Shown: one piece after another, positions 1 through 8,923 of the stretch | Layout of the letters: each line of letters begins with the position of its first letter | How positions within the stretch are numbered: the first letter of the stretch is position 1 | NCBI RefSeq assembly: GCF_001423125.1 | Contig: NZ_LMNW01000031.1 | Coordinates: 772,310 to 815,412, forward strand | Source: Duganella sp. Leaf126 | GTDB lineage: Bacteria > Pseudomonadota > Gammaproteobacteria > Burkholderiales > Burkholderiaceae_D | Reading direction: 5' to 3' | DNA: 43,103 nucleotides | Notes under the pieces: model-generated | What the model saw: the letters and a program-made list of their open reading frames with translations, nothing else | What the model was told of the DNA's origin: nothing | The model's database searches: none | Made by a program: the position numbers and the translations under genes

Positions 1-53
1 TGTCAGCCACATTGGCTCCCCGCCTGCGCAGGGACGACGTTTTTATGCTGACA
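1..53. repeat. REP-like palindrome with flanking inverted repeat
   Basis: Positions 12-39 hold a GC-rich imperfect palindrome with core CCCCGCCTGCGCAGGGACG, related to two further copies near 24261 and 24330. It is bracketed by a 7-bp inverted repeat, TGTCAGC at 1-7 and GCTGACA at 47-53, so the whole stretch can fold as one long hairpin. It lies downstream of rlpA, where REP elements are common. The window edge may cut the element. Confidence 0.55.
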
Positions 54-114
54 AATTAATACTTTTCGCTTGAATTAACGGCATCAGGATCTGCCCCCAA
101 AGTTACCCGAACGG

Positions 115-1638
115 TCAGCGCTGGATCACCAGCGGTTTAAGTCTGAGGGCGGACGGCAGGCTGCCGATGGCGTCCTGGGCGGCCTGGCGGCTGGTGTAAG
201 GACCGCTGAACAGGCGGTAGACGGAACCGCTCTGCACCAGGTGCAGCGCTGCCGGCAAGGTGTTGGTCAGCTGGCCCTGGAGCTGGCGCGCGCCTTCCGG
301 ACGCGAGTAGGCGCCCAGTTGCAGGTAGTAGCCGCTGGCCAGCGTGTCGTCCGAGGCGGCTGGTGCGCTCGGCGTCGCTGATGCGGCTGGTGCGGCGGGC
401 TCCAAGGCCGCCGGGCCTGCAGCGCTTGCAGTGGCGGCACCGGTGACAGCGCCGGTAACAGCGCCGGTGGCGGCGCCGCCGGCTGCGGTGCGGTCGCCCA
501 GCATCAGCGCTTCGATCTCGGGATTGGCCGGCACGGCGCGCGGCGCCAGCACCAGCGCCGGTTTGTCGTCGTCGCCCTTGTACGTCGCCAGCCGTTTGTC
601 GGGCGAGGCGGGCGTGGCCTCCGAGGCCAGGCGCGCGCCACTGGCGGTCGGTACGCCGCCGCGCGTGGCCAGCATGCGGTCGATTTCGGCCGGCAGTATG
701 CGTTCCACCTTCAGTTCGTGGCTGCCCTTGTTGAGCAGGCCCAGCTTGAGCGCCGCCGTGTACGACACATCGATCACGCGCGAAGAATGAAACGGTCCGC
801 GATCGTTGATGCGCACGATGACGGTGGCGCCGGTCAGCATGTTCGATACCCGCGCATACGATGGAATCGGCAAGGTGGGATGGGCGGCCGTCATCTTGTA
901 CATGTCGTACAGTTCGCCGGACGACGTGCGCTGGCCGTGGAATTTCTTGCCGTACCAGGTGGCCAGGCCGACCTGGGTGAACGGTTCGTTGTCGGTGATC
1001 GGCGTGTAGGTCTTACCGAACACCACGTAGGGACGATTCGAGCGCGGCAGCAAGGGATCGTTGCGCACCTCGGCGTCCGGCACATCGGCCAGATTGGGCG
1101 GCGGATTGTCGCCGGGGCCATCGTCCTGGTAATAACCGCCGCGGCCCGAATTGGCCGGTGGCAGCACCGGCAGGTTCGGTTGCGATTTGCCCGTGGGGGG
1201 CGACTTGATCACCGGACCGCCCACGCGCGAGGTGCGCGGCAAGCGTTCGTCGCCCGGCGGGGTACTGGCGCAGCCAACCAGCACGCTTGCCACCACCAGC
1301 GGCACCAGCAGCGGCACCCGGCCCGACAGCGTGTCCGTTACTTTCTTCGTCAACTTGCCCGGCACCTTGCTTGCCACGCCGTGCGACAACCGCTGCGCCC
1401 TGCTGCCTGCCGATGGGGGCGCCATGCTGCGTATCAGCGCGCCCGGAGCCGGCCGTGCCGCGTCACGTGCGGCGACGATGGTTGTCGCGTGTGCCGTAGT
1501 GCGCAATGCCATATGGCGGGGTGCCGTACCTGCTGCGTGCGCTGCAGTCCCCCGTGTCGCCGGGACCCGCGGCGTCGCTGCCGGTTCCCCTGCGTGGCTG
1601 CACGCGCAGGTGGGCGTGGTGTTGAAGCCTGGCCTCAT
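115..1638 (-). CDS. rlpA: RlpA family septal lytic transglycosylase, lipoprotein
   Basis: RlpA enzymes cleave peptidoglycan strands lacking stem peptides and bind septal murein through a SPOR domain. Numbered from the ATG at 1638, a lipobox (LVGC, Cys about 123) is followed by a Pro/Gly-rich linker, the double-psi beta-barrel (about 224-315, with GLATWYG, TAAHPTLP and RINDRGPF holding the conserved His and Asp), an Ala-rich linker, and a C-terminal SPOR domain (last 75 residues, beginning YYLQLGAYS). The ATG at 1638 has AGGA about 10 bases upstream but puts 122 residues before the lipobox Cys, far too many for a normal lipoprotein signal. Internal starts fit better, for example TTG at 1353, which gives a KK-containing signal of about 28 residues. 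The gene is last in the rod-shape operon, overlapping nothing and starting 13 bp after the second PBP2 gene. Function is secure, start is not. Confidence 0.9.
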   Translation of the reverse strand: MRPGFNTTPTCACSHAGEPAATPRVPATRGTAAHAAGTAPRHMALRTTAHATTIVAARDAARPAPGALIRSMAPPSAGSRAQRLSHGVASKVPGKLTKKVTDTLSGRVPLLVPLVVASVLVGCASTPPGDERLPRTSRVGGPVIKSPPTGKSQPNLPVLPPANSGRGGYYQDDGPGDNPPPNLADVPDAEVRNDPLLPRSNRPYVVFGKTYTPITDNEPFTQVGLATWYGKKFHGQRTSSGELYDMYKMTAAHPTLPIPSYARVSNMLTGATVIVRINDRGPFHSSRVIDVSYTAALKLGLLNKGSHELKVERILPAEIDRMLATRGGVPTASGARLASEATPASPDKRLATYKGDDDKPALVLAPRAVPANPEIEALMLGDRTAAGGAATGAVTGAVTGAATASAAGPAALEPAAPAASATPSAPAASDDTLASGYYLQLGAYSRPEGARQLQGQLTNTLPAALHLVQSGSVYRLFSGPYTSRQAAQDAIGSLPSALRLKPLVIQR

Positions 1639-1651
1639 GTCGTCATCCTTT

Positions 1652-3790
1652 TCAGTTCTTGCGGACCGCCGGCGCGGACTGCGTGGCAGGCGCAGGCGCC
1701 GCCGGTGGGGCCGATGGCGTCGGCGCCGGTGTCGGCATTTGTGCCGGCGCTGGCATCGGTGCCGGCGCCTGCGCCGGCGGCGCATCCGGGGGCGGCGCCA
1801 CCGGCATCAGTCCCGGCGACTGGTTGCCCAGTGCTTCGAGCCGGGCGGCGGCCGCCTGCTCTTCCAGCGTCTGGCCTTCCACCGGCAGGATCTCCTCGGC
1901 GTCCTCCTTGTCCACCTTGGTGGTGTCCTTGCCGGCCGGGCGTTTGCCCAGCAAATAATAATCGATGGCCTTGCGCGCGATCGGCGCCGCTTCGAGGCCG
2001 CCCTTGCCGGCGTTCTCCACCACCAGCGCCAGCGCGATGCGCGGTTTTTCAGCCGGCGCAAACGCGACGAACAGCGCGTTGTCGCGCAGGCGTTCGGCCA
2101 GCCTGGCGGCATTGTACTTCTCGCCCTTTTTAATCGTGATCACCTGCGCAGTACCGGTCTTGCCGCCCACGCGGTACTGGGCGCCGGTAAATGCGCGCAC
2201 GCCGGTGCCACCGGCCTCGGTGGTCACGCCCACCATGGCGTTCTTGATGAAGTCGATGTTTTCCTGCTTGAGCGGAATCCGGTAACTCTCTTTCGACACC
2301 GTCAGCGTGCGCGCACGGGTGCCGCCGTTTTCGAGGATTTTTACCAGGTGCGGCTTCATCACCACGCCGTTGTTGGCCAGGTTGGCCACCGCGTGGGCGA
2401 TCTGCAGCGGCGTGTAGGCATTGTAGCCCGAGCCATTGCTGACCGAAATCGTATCACCGCCCACCCAGCGCCCGGCCGCACCCTTGAAACGCTTGCGCTT
2501 CCATTCCTGCGACGGCAACACGCCGGTCTTCTCGCCCACCAGGTCGATGCCGGTTTTCTGGCCGAAGCCGAACGGCTGCATGAAGTCATGGATCATGTCG
2601 ATGCCCATGTCGTGACCGAGTTCGTAATAATAGGTGTTACACGAAACCACGATCGACTTGTGCATCGCCACCGAACCATGGCCGCCCGGCACATCGTCGT
2701 TGAAGCGGTGCCCGCCCAGCATGTAGAAGCCGGGATCGTAGGTGGCGTAGCTGGTGGTGCGCTTGCCCAGTTCCAGCGCGGCCAGCGCCATGAACGGCTT
2801 GAACGTCGAGCCGGGAGCATAGGTGCCCGACAGCGGGCGGTTGACCATTGGCCGGTCGAGCGAGGTATTGAGTTCGTTCCAGCTCTGGGTGTCGATGCCG
2901 TCGACGAACAGGTTGGGGTCGAAACCGGGGCGCGACACGTAGGCCAGGATGTCGCCCGTCTCCGGCTCGATCGCCACCAGCGCGCCGCGCCGTTCGCCGA
3001 ACGCGTCTTCGACCACCTTCTGCAGCTCGATGTCGATCGACAGGATCAGGTTGTCCCCGGGCGTGGCCGGCTTGCGCGACAGCGTGCGGATGGCCCGGCC
3101 GCCGGCCGACACTTCCACCTCTTCGTAGCCGGTGCGGCCGTGCAGTTTCTGCTCGTAGCTTTTCTCCAGCCCTTCCTTGCCGATATGGTCGGTACCGCGA
3201 TAGTTGGCGGTATCCTCGCGCTCGTCGATGGCGGCAGCGTCGGCGCGGTTGATGCGGCCGATGTAGCCGATCACGTGCGACGCCGTTTCGCCCAGCGGGT
3301 ACTGGCGGAACAGGCGCGCCTGCACCTCCACGCCCGGAAAGCGGAAACGCTGGGCGGAAAAGCGCGCCACTTCCTCGTCGGTCAGGCGGGTGCGCAGCGG
3401 CACGCTTTCGAAGCGCTTCGATTCTTCCATCAGCTTCTTGAAGCGGCGGCGGTCCTTGATGTCGATCGTGACCAGCGCAGAGAGCTGCTCGATGGTGTCG
3501 TCGAGCGAGGCGGTCAGCTTCGACGGCGTGATCTCGAGCGTGTACGCCGAATAGTTATTGGCCAGGACCACGCCGTTACGGTCGTAGATCAGGCCCCGGT
3601 TGGGTGCGATCGGCACGATGGCGATGCGGTTCTCCTCCGCCTTGACGGCGAAATCGTCGTGCTTGACCACCTGCAGCCACACCAGGCGCGCCAGCAGCAG
3701 CGCAAAGCACAGGAACACCACGCCGATCAGCACCGCGATCCGCGTGCGGAACTGGCGCAGTTCGCGCTCGGTATCCTTGATCTCGATCAT
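1652..3790 (-). CDS. mrdA: Penicillin-binding protein 2, second copy (PBP2-B)
   Basis: This is a class B transpeptidase that cross-links peptidoglycan during cell elongation, anchored in the inner membrane (TM about 17-40) and facing the periplasm. The PBP dimer region is followed by the transpeptidase domain with STFK at Ser328-Lys331, SCN at 383-385 and KTGTAQ starting at Lys544. It is colinear with the copy at 4976-6955: a hand count gives about 79% identity over the first 430 residues with no gap. It differs at the active site. The second motif is SCN where the other copy has SCD, and SVSNGSGY replaces SISIGNGY near 449-456. It also has a roughly 55-residue Pro/Ala tail from about 660 (APAPMPAPAQ type) that the sister lacks. 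It lies 63 bp after rodA and is followed by rlpA. It is a tandem paralog, possibly specialised. Confidence 0.95.
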   Translation of the reverse strand: MIEIKDTERELRQFRTRIAVLIGVVFLCFALLLARLVWLQVVKHDDFAVKAEENRIAIVPIAPNRGLIYDRNGVVLANNYSAYTLEITPSKLTASLDDTIEQLSALVTIDIKDRRRFKKLMEESKRFESVPLRTRLTDEEVARFSAQRFRFPGVEVQARLFRQYPLGETASHVIGYIGRINRADAAAIDEREDTANYRGTDHIGKEGLEKSYEQKLHGRTGYEEVEVSAGGRAIRTLSRKPATPGDNLILSIDIELQKVVEDAFGERRGALVAIEPETGDILAYVSRPGFDPNLFVDGIDTQSWNELNTSLDRPMVNRPLSGTYAPGSTFKPFMALAALELGKRTTSYATYDPGFYMLGGHRFNDDVPGGHGSVAMHKSIVVSCNTYYYELGHDMGIDMIHDFMQPFGFGQKTGIDLVGEKTGVLPSQEWKRKRFKGAAGRWVGGDTISVSNGSGYNAYTPLQIAHAVANLANNGVVMKPHLVKILENGGTRARTLTVSKESYRIPLKQENIDFIKNAMVGVTTEAGGTGVRAFTGAQYRVGGKTGTAQVITIKKGEKYNAARLAERLRDNALFVAFAPAEKPRIALALVVENAGKGGLEAAPIARKAIDYYLLGKRPAGKDTTKVDKEDAEEILPVEGQTLEEQAAAARLEALGNQSPGLMPVAPPPDAPPAQAPAPMPAPAQMPTPAPTPSAPPAAPAPATQSAPAVRKN

Positions 3791-3853
3791 GGCCGCATTT
3801 CCCGGGACGGCAGCACCATGAGGCGGTCGGCGGTCAGTCGCATGGCGCCGCCA

Positions 3854-4966
3854 TCAGGTCTGCACCAGCTTGCGGTGGCGCTGGATGCTCATCAGGATGC
3901 CGCCGGCCAGGCCCAGGGTCAGCAGCGCGGTGCCGCCGTAGCTCATGTACGGCAGCGGCACGCCCACCACCGGCAGGATGCCGCTGACCATGCCCATGTT
4001 GACGAACGCGTAGGCAAAATAAATCATGGTCATGGCGCCGGCCAGCAGGCGGCTGAACAGGTTGGCCGCATTCCCGGCGATCATCAGCCCGCGCCCCACC
4101 AGCAGCAGGTAGAGCAGCAGCAGCAGCAGGTTGCCGACCAGGCCGAACTCCTCCGAGTACACGGCGAAGATGAAGTCGGTGGTGCGTTCGGGGATGAATT
4201 CCAGGTGGGCCTGGGTGCCGTGGGTCCAGCCCTTGCCCATGATGCCGCCCGAGCCGACCGCGATGGTGGACTGGATGATGTGGAAGCCCTTGCCCAGCGG
4301 GTCGGAGGTGGGATCGATCAGCGTCATCACGCGCTCGCGCTGGTAGTCGTGCAGCAGGGTCCAGATCACCGGCAGGCTGGCGCCGAACAATACCAGCAGC
4401 GCAGCCAGCGCCTTCCACGCCAGGCCGGCCAGGAAGATCACGGCAAAGCCGGCAGCCACCACCAGCAGCGCCGTGCCGAGGTCGGGCTGGCGCACGATCA
4501 GCAGCACCGGCGACATCAGCAGCACGGCGGCGATCAGGTAGGAGTGCCAGCGCAGCTGGCCGGCGCGCTGCTGGAAGAACCAGGCCAGCATCATCGGCGT
4601 GACGATCTTCATGAACTCCGACGGCTGGATGTCGATCCCCACGTGCAGCCAGCGCCGCGCGCCCAGCTTGATGGTACCGAACAGCGCCACCCCGATCAGC
4701 AGCACCATGCCGGCCGCATACGCCGGCACGGCGATGCGCATCATGGTCTGCGGCGAGATATTGGCGGCCACCCACATCACCACGAACGACAGCAAGATAT
4801 TGCGCACCTGGTCTTCCATTTTGCCGGGAATGCCGATGCTGGCCGAGTACAGCGTGACCATGCTCACCGTGAGCAGGGCCAGGATGATCAGGGTGAGCGG
4901 CACGTCGAACACCGTGAAATAGGGACGGAGGCGGCGCCCCAGGGAGCGCCTTTCGTGGATGCGCAT
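3854..4966 (-). CDS. rodA: Rod shape-determining peptidoglycan polymerase RodA
   Basis: RodA is a SEDS-family glycosyltransferase that polymerises lipid II in the elongasome and works with PBP2. The 370-residue protein has about ten hydrophobic membrane spans. It contains typical SEDS text such as WKALAALLVLFGASLPVIW and the C-terminal loop MSYGGTALLTLGLAGGILMS. The large periplasmic loop carries DPTSDPLGKGFHIIQS and MGKGWTHGTQAHLEFIPE, the conserved region with the catalytic Asp/Glu. The start has a good ribosome site, AAGGA about 7 bases upstream of the ATG. It begins 9 bp after mrdA(A) ends and is followed 63 bp later by mrdA(B), so it sits between the two PBP2 paralogs. Confidence 0.97.
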   Translation of the reverse strand: MRIHERRSLGRRLRPYFTVFDVPLTLIILALLTVSMVTLYSASIGIPGKMEDQVRNILLSFVVMWVAANISPQTMMRIAVPAYAAGMVLLIGVALFGTIKLGARRWLHVGIDIQPSEFMKIVTPMMLAWFFQQRAGQLRWHSYLIAAVLLMSPVLLIVRQPDLGTALLVVAAGFAVIFLAGLAWKALAALLVLFGASLPVIWTLLHDYQRERVMTLIDPTSDPLGKGFHIIQSTIAVGSGGIMGKGWTHGTQAHLEFIPERTTDFIFAVYSEEFGLVGNLLLLLLYLLLVGRGLMIAGNAANLFSRLLAGAMTMIYFAYAFVNMGMVSGILPVVGVPLPYMSYGGTALLTLGLAGGILMSIQRHRKLVQT

Positions 4967-4975
4967 GCGGATTCC

Positions 4976-6955
4976 TTATTCGGTATTGCCCGGGATGACC
5001 ACGCCGGGCTTCGGTTCGACCACGCCGTGTTCGGCCTCGATGTCGTCCACCGTGCGCAGCACGGCGTCCTCCTTCGGCACCGGCGTGGTGTCTTTCTGGT
5101 TCGGGCGCTTGCCCAGCAAATAGAAGTCGAGCGCCTTGCGCACGATGGGCGCGGCCACGGTGGCGCCGAAGCCGCCGTTTTCCACCACCACCGCAATCGC
5201 GATGCGCGGCTTGTCGGCCGGGGCGAATGCGGTGTAGAGCGCGTTGTCGCGCAGGTGGGCCGCCACCCGGTTGGCGTTGTACTTTTCGTTCTTCTTGATG
5301 GCGAACAGCTGCGCGGTACCGGTCTTGCCGCCCGAGACGTAGCCGGCGCCGGCAAAGACCTTGCTGGCCGTGCCGCCGGTGGTCACGCCCACCATGGCGC
5401 TCTTGATGAAATCGATGTTCTGCTGCTTGAGCGGGATGCGGTAGCTCTCGTGCGGCACGGTGAGCTGGCGCGCGTGGGTGCCGCCGTCTTCGAGGATCTT
5501 GACCAGGTGCGGCTTCATCACCACGCCGTTGTTGGCCAGGTTGGCCACCGCGTGCGCCATCTGCAGCGGCGTGTAGTTGTTGTAGCCGTTGCCGATGCTG
5601 ATCGAGATGGTGTCGCCGCCCTGCCAGCGCTGGGCCGCCGCATTCTTCCTGAAGCGGTTGCGCTTCCACTCTTTTGACGGCAGCACGCCCTGCTTTTCGT
5701 GTTCGAGGTCGATGCCGGTCAGCTGGCCGAAGCCGAACGGCTTCATGAAGTCGCTGATGGTGTCGATGCCCATCTCGTTACCGAGAATGTAGAAATACGT
5801 GTCGCACGATTCCGCGATCGACTTGAACATGTCGACCGTGCCATGACCGCCCGGCTTGTCGTCGTTGAAGCGGTGCCCACCAAGCGTGAAGAAGCCGGGA
5901 TCGTGGATGCTCTGGCCCGGCGTGCGATAGCCCTTCTCCAGCGCGGCCAGCGCCATGAACGGCTTGAAGGTGGACCCCGGCGGGTAGGTGCCGGACAGCG
6001 GGCGATTGACCAGCGGGCGGTCGAGCGAGGTATTGAGTTCGCCCCAGCTCTGGCTGTCGATGCCGTCGACGAACAGGTTGGGATCGTAGCCGGGACGCGA
6101 AACGTAGGCGAGGATGTCGCCCGTCTCCGGTTCGATTGCCACCAGCGCGCCGCGCCAGTCGCCGAACGCCTCTTCCACCACTTTCTGCAGTTCGATATCG
6201 ATCGACAGGATCAGGTTGTTGCCGGGCGTTGCGGGCCGGCGCGACAGCGTGCGCACGGCGCGTCCGCCGGCCGACACTTCCACCTCTTCGTAGCCGGTGG
6301 TGCCGTGCAGCTGGCGCTCGTAGCTTTTCTCGAGCCCTTCCTTGCCGATATGGTCGGCGCCGTTGTAGTTGGCGCCGTCGTCGCCGTCGGCCAGCGCCCT
6401 GGCCTCGGCCTGGTTGACGCGGCCGATGTAGCCGATCACGTGCGAGGCGGTTTCGCCGAGCGGGTACTGGCGGAACAGGCGCGCCTGGATTTCCACGCCG
6501 GGAAAGCGGAAGTGCTGGGCCGTGAAACGCGCCACTTCCTCGTCGGTGAGGCGGGTGCGCAGCGGCACGCTCTCGAAGCGCTTCGATTCCTCGAGCAGGT
6601 GGCGGAAGCGCTTGCGGTCCTTGATGTCGATTGCCACCAGCTTTGACAGCGCGTCGATGGTGTCGTCGAGCGAGGCGCTCAGTTTCGACGGCGTGATCTC
6701 GAGCGTGTAAGCCGAGTAGTTACGCGCCAGGATCACGCCATGACGGTCGACGATCAGGCCGCGGTTGGGCTGGATCGGCACCAGCGAGATGCGGTTGTCC
6801 TCGGCCTTGACGGCATAGTCTTCGTGCCTGACCACCTGCAGCCAGACCAGGCGGGCCAGCAGCAGCAGGAAGCAGGTAAATACCACGCCGCCCACCACGG
6901 TCAGGCGCAGGCGGAACTTGTGCAGTTCCAGCTGGTTGTCCTTGAGTTCAGTCAT
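4976..6955 (-). CDS. mrdA: Penicillin-binding protein 2, first copy (PBP2-A)
   Basis: This is the elongation-specific peptidoglycan D,D-transpeptidase, 659 residues, with an N-terminal membrane anchor (about 17-40). The PBP dimer domain is followed by the transpeptidase domain with STFK at Ser328-Lys331, SCD at 383-385 and KTGTAQ starting at Lys544. The SxD second motif and the IGNGY segment near 454 resemble the usual MrdA forms, so this copy looks like the canonical enzyme. It has no long proline-rich tail. It begins 15 bp after mreD and ends 9 bp before rodA, the usual mreBCD-mrdA-rodA order. The other copy lies after rodA. Confidence 0.97.
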   Translation of the reverse strand: MTELKDNQLELHKFRLRLTVVGGVVFTCFLLLLARLVWLQVVRHEDYAVKAEDNRISLVPIQPNRGLIVDRHGVILARNYSAYTLEITPSKLSASLDDTIDALSKLVAIDIKDRKRFRHLLEESKRFESVPLRTRLTDEEVARFTAQHFRFPGVEIQARLFRQYPLGETASHVIGYIGRVNQAEARALADGDDGANYNGADHIGKEGLEKSYERQLHGTTGYEEVEVSAGGRAVRTLSRRPATPGNNLILSIDIELQKVVEEAFGDWRGALVAIEPETGDILAYVSRPGYDPNLFVDGIDSQSWGELNTSLDRPLVNRPLSGTYPPGSTFKPFMALAALEKGYRTPGQSIHDPGFFTLGGHRFNDDKPGGHGTVDMFKSIAESCDTYFYILGNEMGIDTISDFMKPFGFGQLTGIDLEHEKQGVLPSKEWKRNRFRKNAAAQRWQGGDTISISIGNGYNNYTPLQMAHAVANLANNGVVMKPHLVKILEDGGTHARQLTVPHESYRIPLKQQNIDFIKSAMVGVTTGGTASKVFAGAGYVSGGKTGTAQLFAIKKNEKYNANRVAAHLRDNALYTAFAPADKPRIAIAVVVENGGFGATVAAPIVRKALDFYLLGKRPNQKDTTPVPKEDAVLRTVDDIEAEHGVVEPKPGVVIPGNTE

Positions 6956-6970
6956 GCCGCCGGCGATCCG

Positions 6971-7483
6971 TCAGATCGGTCGCGTATGGTCGCGGTCCAC
7001 CGCGCGCCGCTGCGGCGCCAGCAACAGCCACGAGGCCACGGGCCACAGGCATACCGCCACCACGCTCTCGAGGAAGAAGTACCAGGCCGGCGACTGGCCC
7101 GACGCCAGGAAGCGCACCAGCAGCTGTACCGACTGCGCGATCACCAGCAGCGGGAACACGTGGGTGGCCTGGGTGATGAGCGGGAACCAGGTCACGCGCC
7201 GGTGCATCATGATGGCGAAGTAGGACAGCAGCGTGTACGACAGCGCGTTCTCGCCCAGCAGCGTGGAATCGTGCACGTCCATCAGCAGGCCGAGGAAAAA
7301 CGCGGTGCCGATGCCGACCCGGCGCGGCTGGTGCACACCCCAGAACACCAGCGCCAGCGCGACGAAATCGGGCACGCCGATCAGGTGGCCCCAGGGCAGC
7401 AGGTTCAGTAAAAAGGCGCACAGCAGGCTGAAGGCAATGAACAGCGGGCTGACCGGCAGCAGAATGTATTGGGGTCGGTTCAT
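6971..7483 (-). CDS. mreD: Rod shape-determining protein MreD
   Basis: MreD is a small polytopic inner-membrane protein of the elongasome. The 170 residues are mostly hydrophobic, with about five predicted spans. LPWGHLIGVPDFVALALVFW and FFLGLLMDVHDSTLLGENAL are typical MreD segments (the D and LLGxNAL region). Its ATG overlaps the mreC stop by 4 bp (ATGA), implying translational coupling, and mrdA(A) starts 15 bp downstream. Confidence 0.95.
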   Translation of the reverse strand: MNRPQYILLPVSPLFIAFSLLCAFLLNLLPWGHLIGVPDFVALALVFWGVHQPRRVGIGTAFFLGLLMDVHDSTLLGENALSYTLLSYFAIMMHRRVTWFPLITQATHVFPLLVIAQSVQLLVRFLASGQSPAWYFFLESVVAVCLWPVASWLLLAPQRRAVDRDHTRPI

Positions 7484-8868
7484 CGGGCCGGTTCCTTGGT
7501 GGCGGTGGCGGCGGGTGCAGCGGCAGCAGGCGCCCGGGCGGCCGGCGATCCGGCGGCCGGCGATCCGGCGGCCGGCGACCCGGCGGCCGGTGTTCTGGCG
7601 GCAGCTGTGCCAGCGGCAGAAGTCCTGGTCGCCGGGGTGGCGGCCGGCGTACCCGCTGCAGGCGAGCCGGCGCCCGGGGCGGCGGTGACGGCAGCACCGG
7701 CGGTCGCGGCACCGGAGGTTCTGGCGGCAGGTGCCACGGCGGGTGCGGCAGCGGCAGCGGCTTTGGTCGGCGAACCGGCGGCAGCGGTGTTGGTCGGCGC
7801 CCCGGCCGCAGGCGTGACGACAGATGTGGCAGCGCCCGGCGTGGCAGCGCCCGGCGCCGCTGCGCCGGTCGGCGTGGCCGCAGGCAGCTTCGGTATCAGC
7901 TCGGAGCCGGTGGTGGCGGCGGCACCTGCAGCAGCGCCGGCGGTGTCCTCCTTGGCCGGCTCCTTGATCGGCGCCATGCGGTTATTGCCCTTGCGCGGCA
8001 CGCGCGGTTCTTCCTCGGGCGGACGCGGTGCGATTTCGGGCGGCGACATCAGGATCAAGAGCTGGCGGTTGTTCTGGATGCCGGCCAGCGGCTGGCAGAT
8101 CACGCCGCCGAAGGCGCCGCTGGCGTTGCTGTCCACCTGCGTCACGCGCGCCACGGCCAGGCCGGCCGGATAGACGCCATCGAGGCCGGACGTGACCACG
8201 ATGTCGCCCACCTTGATGTCGGCATTGGGCGCCGTGAAGCGCAGTTCGAGCGAACCGATCTTGCCGCGACCGTAGGCCACGCTGCGCAAGCCGTTGCGCA
8301 GCAACTGCACCGGTATGGCCTGGTCCTTGTCGGTGAGCAGCGTCACCTCCGAGGTGAACGGGAACACCCGGGTCACCTGTCCCACCACGCCCTGGTTGTC
8401 GATCACCGGCAGGCCGAGTGCGACGTCGCTGTTGCTGCCGCGGTCGAGGATGATCTTGCGGCTGCTGGCGTCGCGCGCGTCGTACAGCACTTCGGCCAGC
8501 ATCGACTTGGTGGGCACCTGTTCGCGCGCACCCATCAGGCGGCGCAGCTGGTTGTTTTCGGTCGTGCGCAACTGCGCCTGCTGCAGCGCCTGGGCATCGG
8601 CGATCTGCTGGCGCTTGAGTTCATCGACCTGTTTTTTCATCTCCGCGAGCGAGGAAAAGTAATCGCCGGCGCCGTAGATGGCGTCGCGCGGCAGCAGCGC
8701 CGCCATCTGCAGCGGATGCAGCACGGTGCCGACGACCTGGCGCACGGCGCCCAGGGTGCGCATCTGCGAATCGACCAGCAGCAGCACGATCGATATGCAG
8801 GCGAACACCATCATCTTGACCCGAGCCGAAGCGCCTTGCTTGAAAAGTGGCGGTGGACTGTATTCCAT
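7480..8868 (-). CDS. mreC: Rod shape-determining protein MreC with long Ala/Pro tail
   Basis: MreC is a bitopic scaffold in the periplasm that links MreB and MreD to PBP2. A membrane span lies at about 17-36, followed by a coiled coil (EMKKQVDELKRQQIADAQAL) and the paired beta domains (DRGSNSDVALGLPVIDNQG, VGDIVVTSGLDGVYPAG). The conserved part ends near residue 274. The remaining 188 residues are Ala/Pro/Gly/Thr-rich, including GSPAA repeats encoded by a 15-bp tandem repeat. Many MreC proteins end soon after the beta domain, so the tail is unusual in size. The ATG at 8868 lies 90 bp downstream of the mreB stop, and the 3' end overlaps mreD by 4 bp. Confidence 0.95.
   Translation of the reverse strand: MEYSPPPLFKQGASARVKMMVFACISIVLLLVDSQMRTLGAVRQVVGTVLHPLQMAALLPRDAIYGAGDYFSSLAEMKKQVDELKRQQIADAQALQQAQLRTTENNQLRRLMGAREQVPTKSMLAEVLYDARDASSRKIILDRGSNSDVALGLPVIDNQGVVGQVTRVFPFTSEVTLLTDKDQAIPVQLLRNGLRSVAYGRGKIGSLELRFTAPNADIKVGDIVVTSGLDGVYPAGLAVARVTQVDSNASGAFGGVICQPLAGIQNNRQLLILMSPPEIAPRPPEEEPRVPRKGNNRMAPIKEPAKEDTAGAAAGAAATTGSELIPKLPAATPTGAAAPGAATPGAATSVVTPAAGAPTNTAAAGSPTKAAAAAAPAVAPAARTSGAATAGAAVTAAPGAGSPAAGTPAATPATRTSAAGTAAARTPAAGSPAAGSPAAGSPAARAPAAAAPAATATKEPAR
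7541..7590. repeat. 15-bp tandem repeat inside mreC
   Basis: Three nearly identical direct copies of GCCGGCGATCCGGCG (7541-7555, 7556-7570, 7571-7585; the third has one change, GACC for GATC) are followed by a partial GCCGG. They encode repeated Gly-Ser-Pro-Ala-Ala blocks on the minus strand. An in-frame 15-bp unit allows copy-number change without frameshift. Confidence 0.85.
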
Positions 8869-8923
8869 GACTTTCGATAATCCGGCGCTCCCGCGCCTGC
8901 CAGACTGTCAACATCAATGAACC

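Noticed and set aside
1151..5677. A plus-strand open frame of 1508 codons opposite mrdA and rodA
   Set aside because: It is antisense to three well-supported genes. Its internal repetition simply mirrors the duplicated mrdA copies, and its His/Arg/Gln-rich translation is typical of a high-GC antisense frame.
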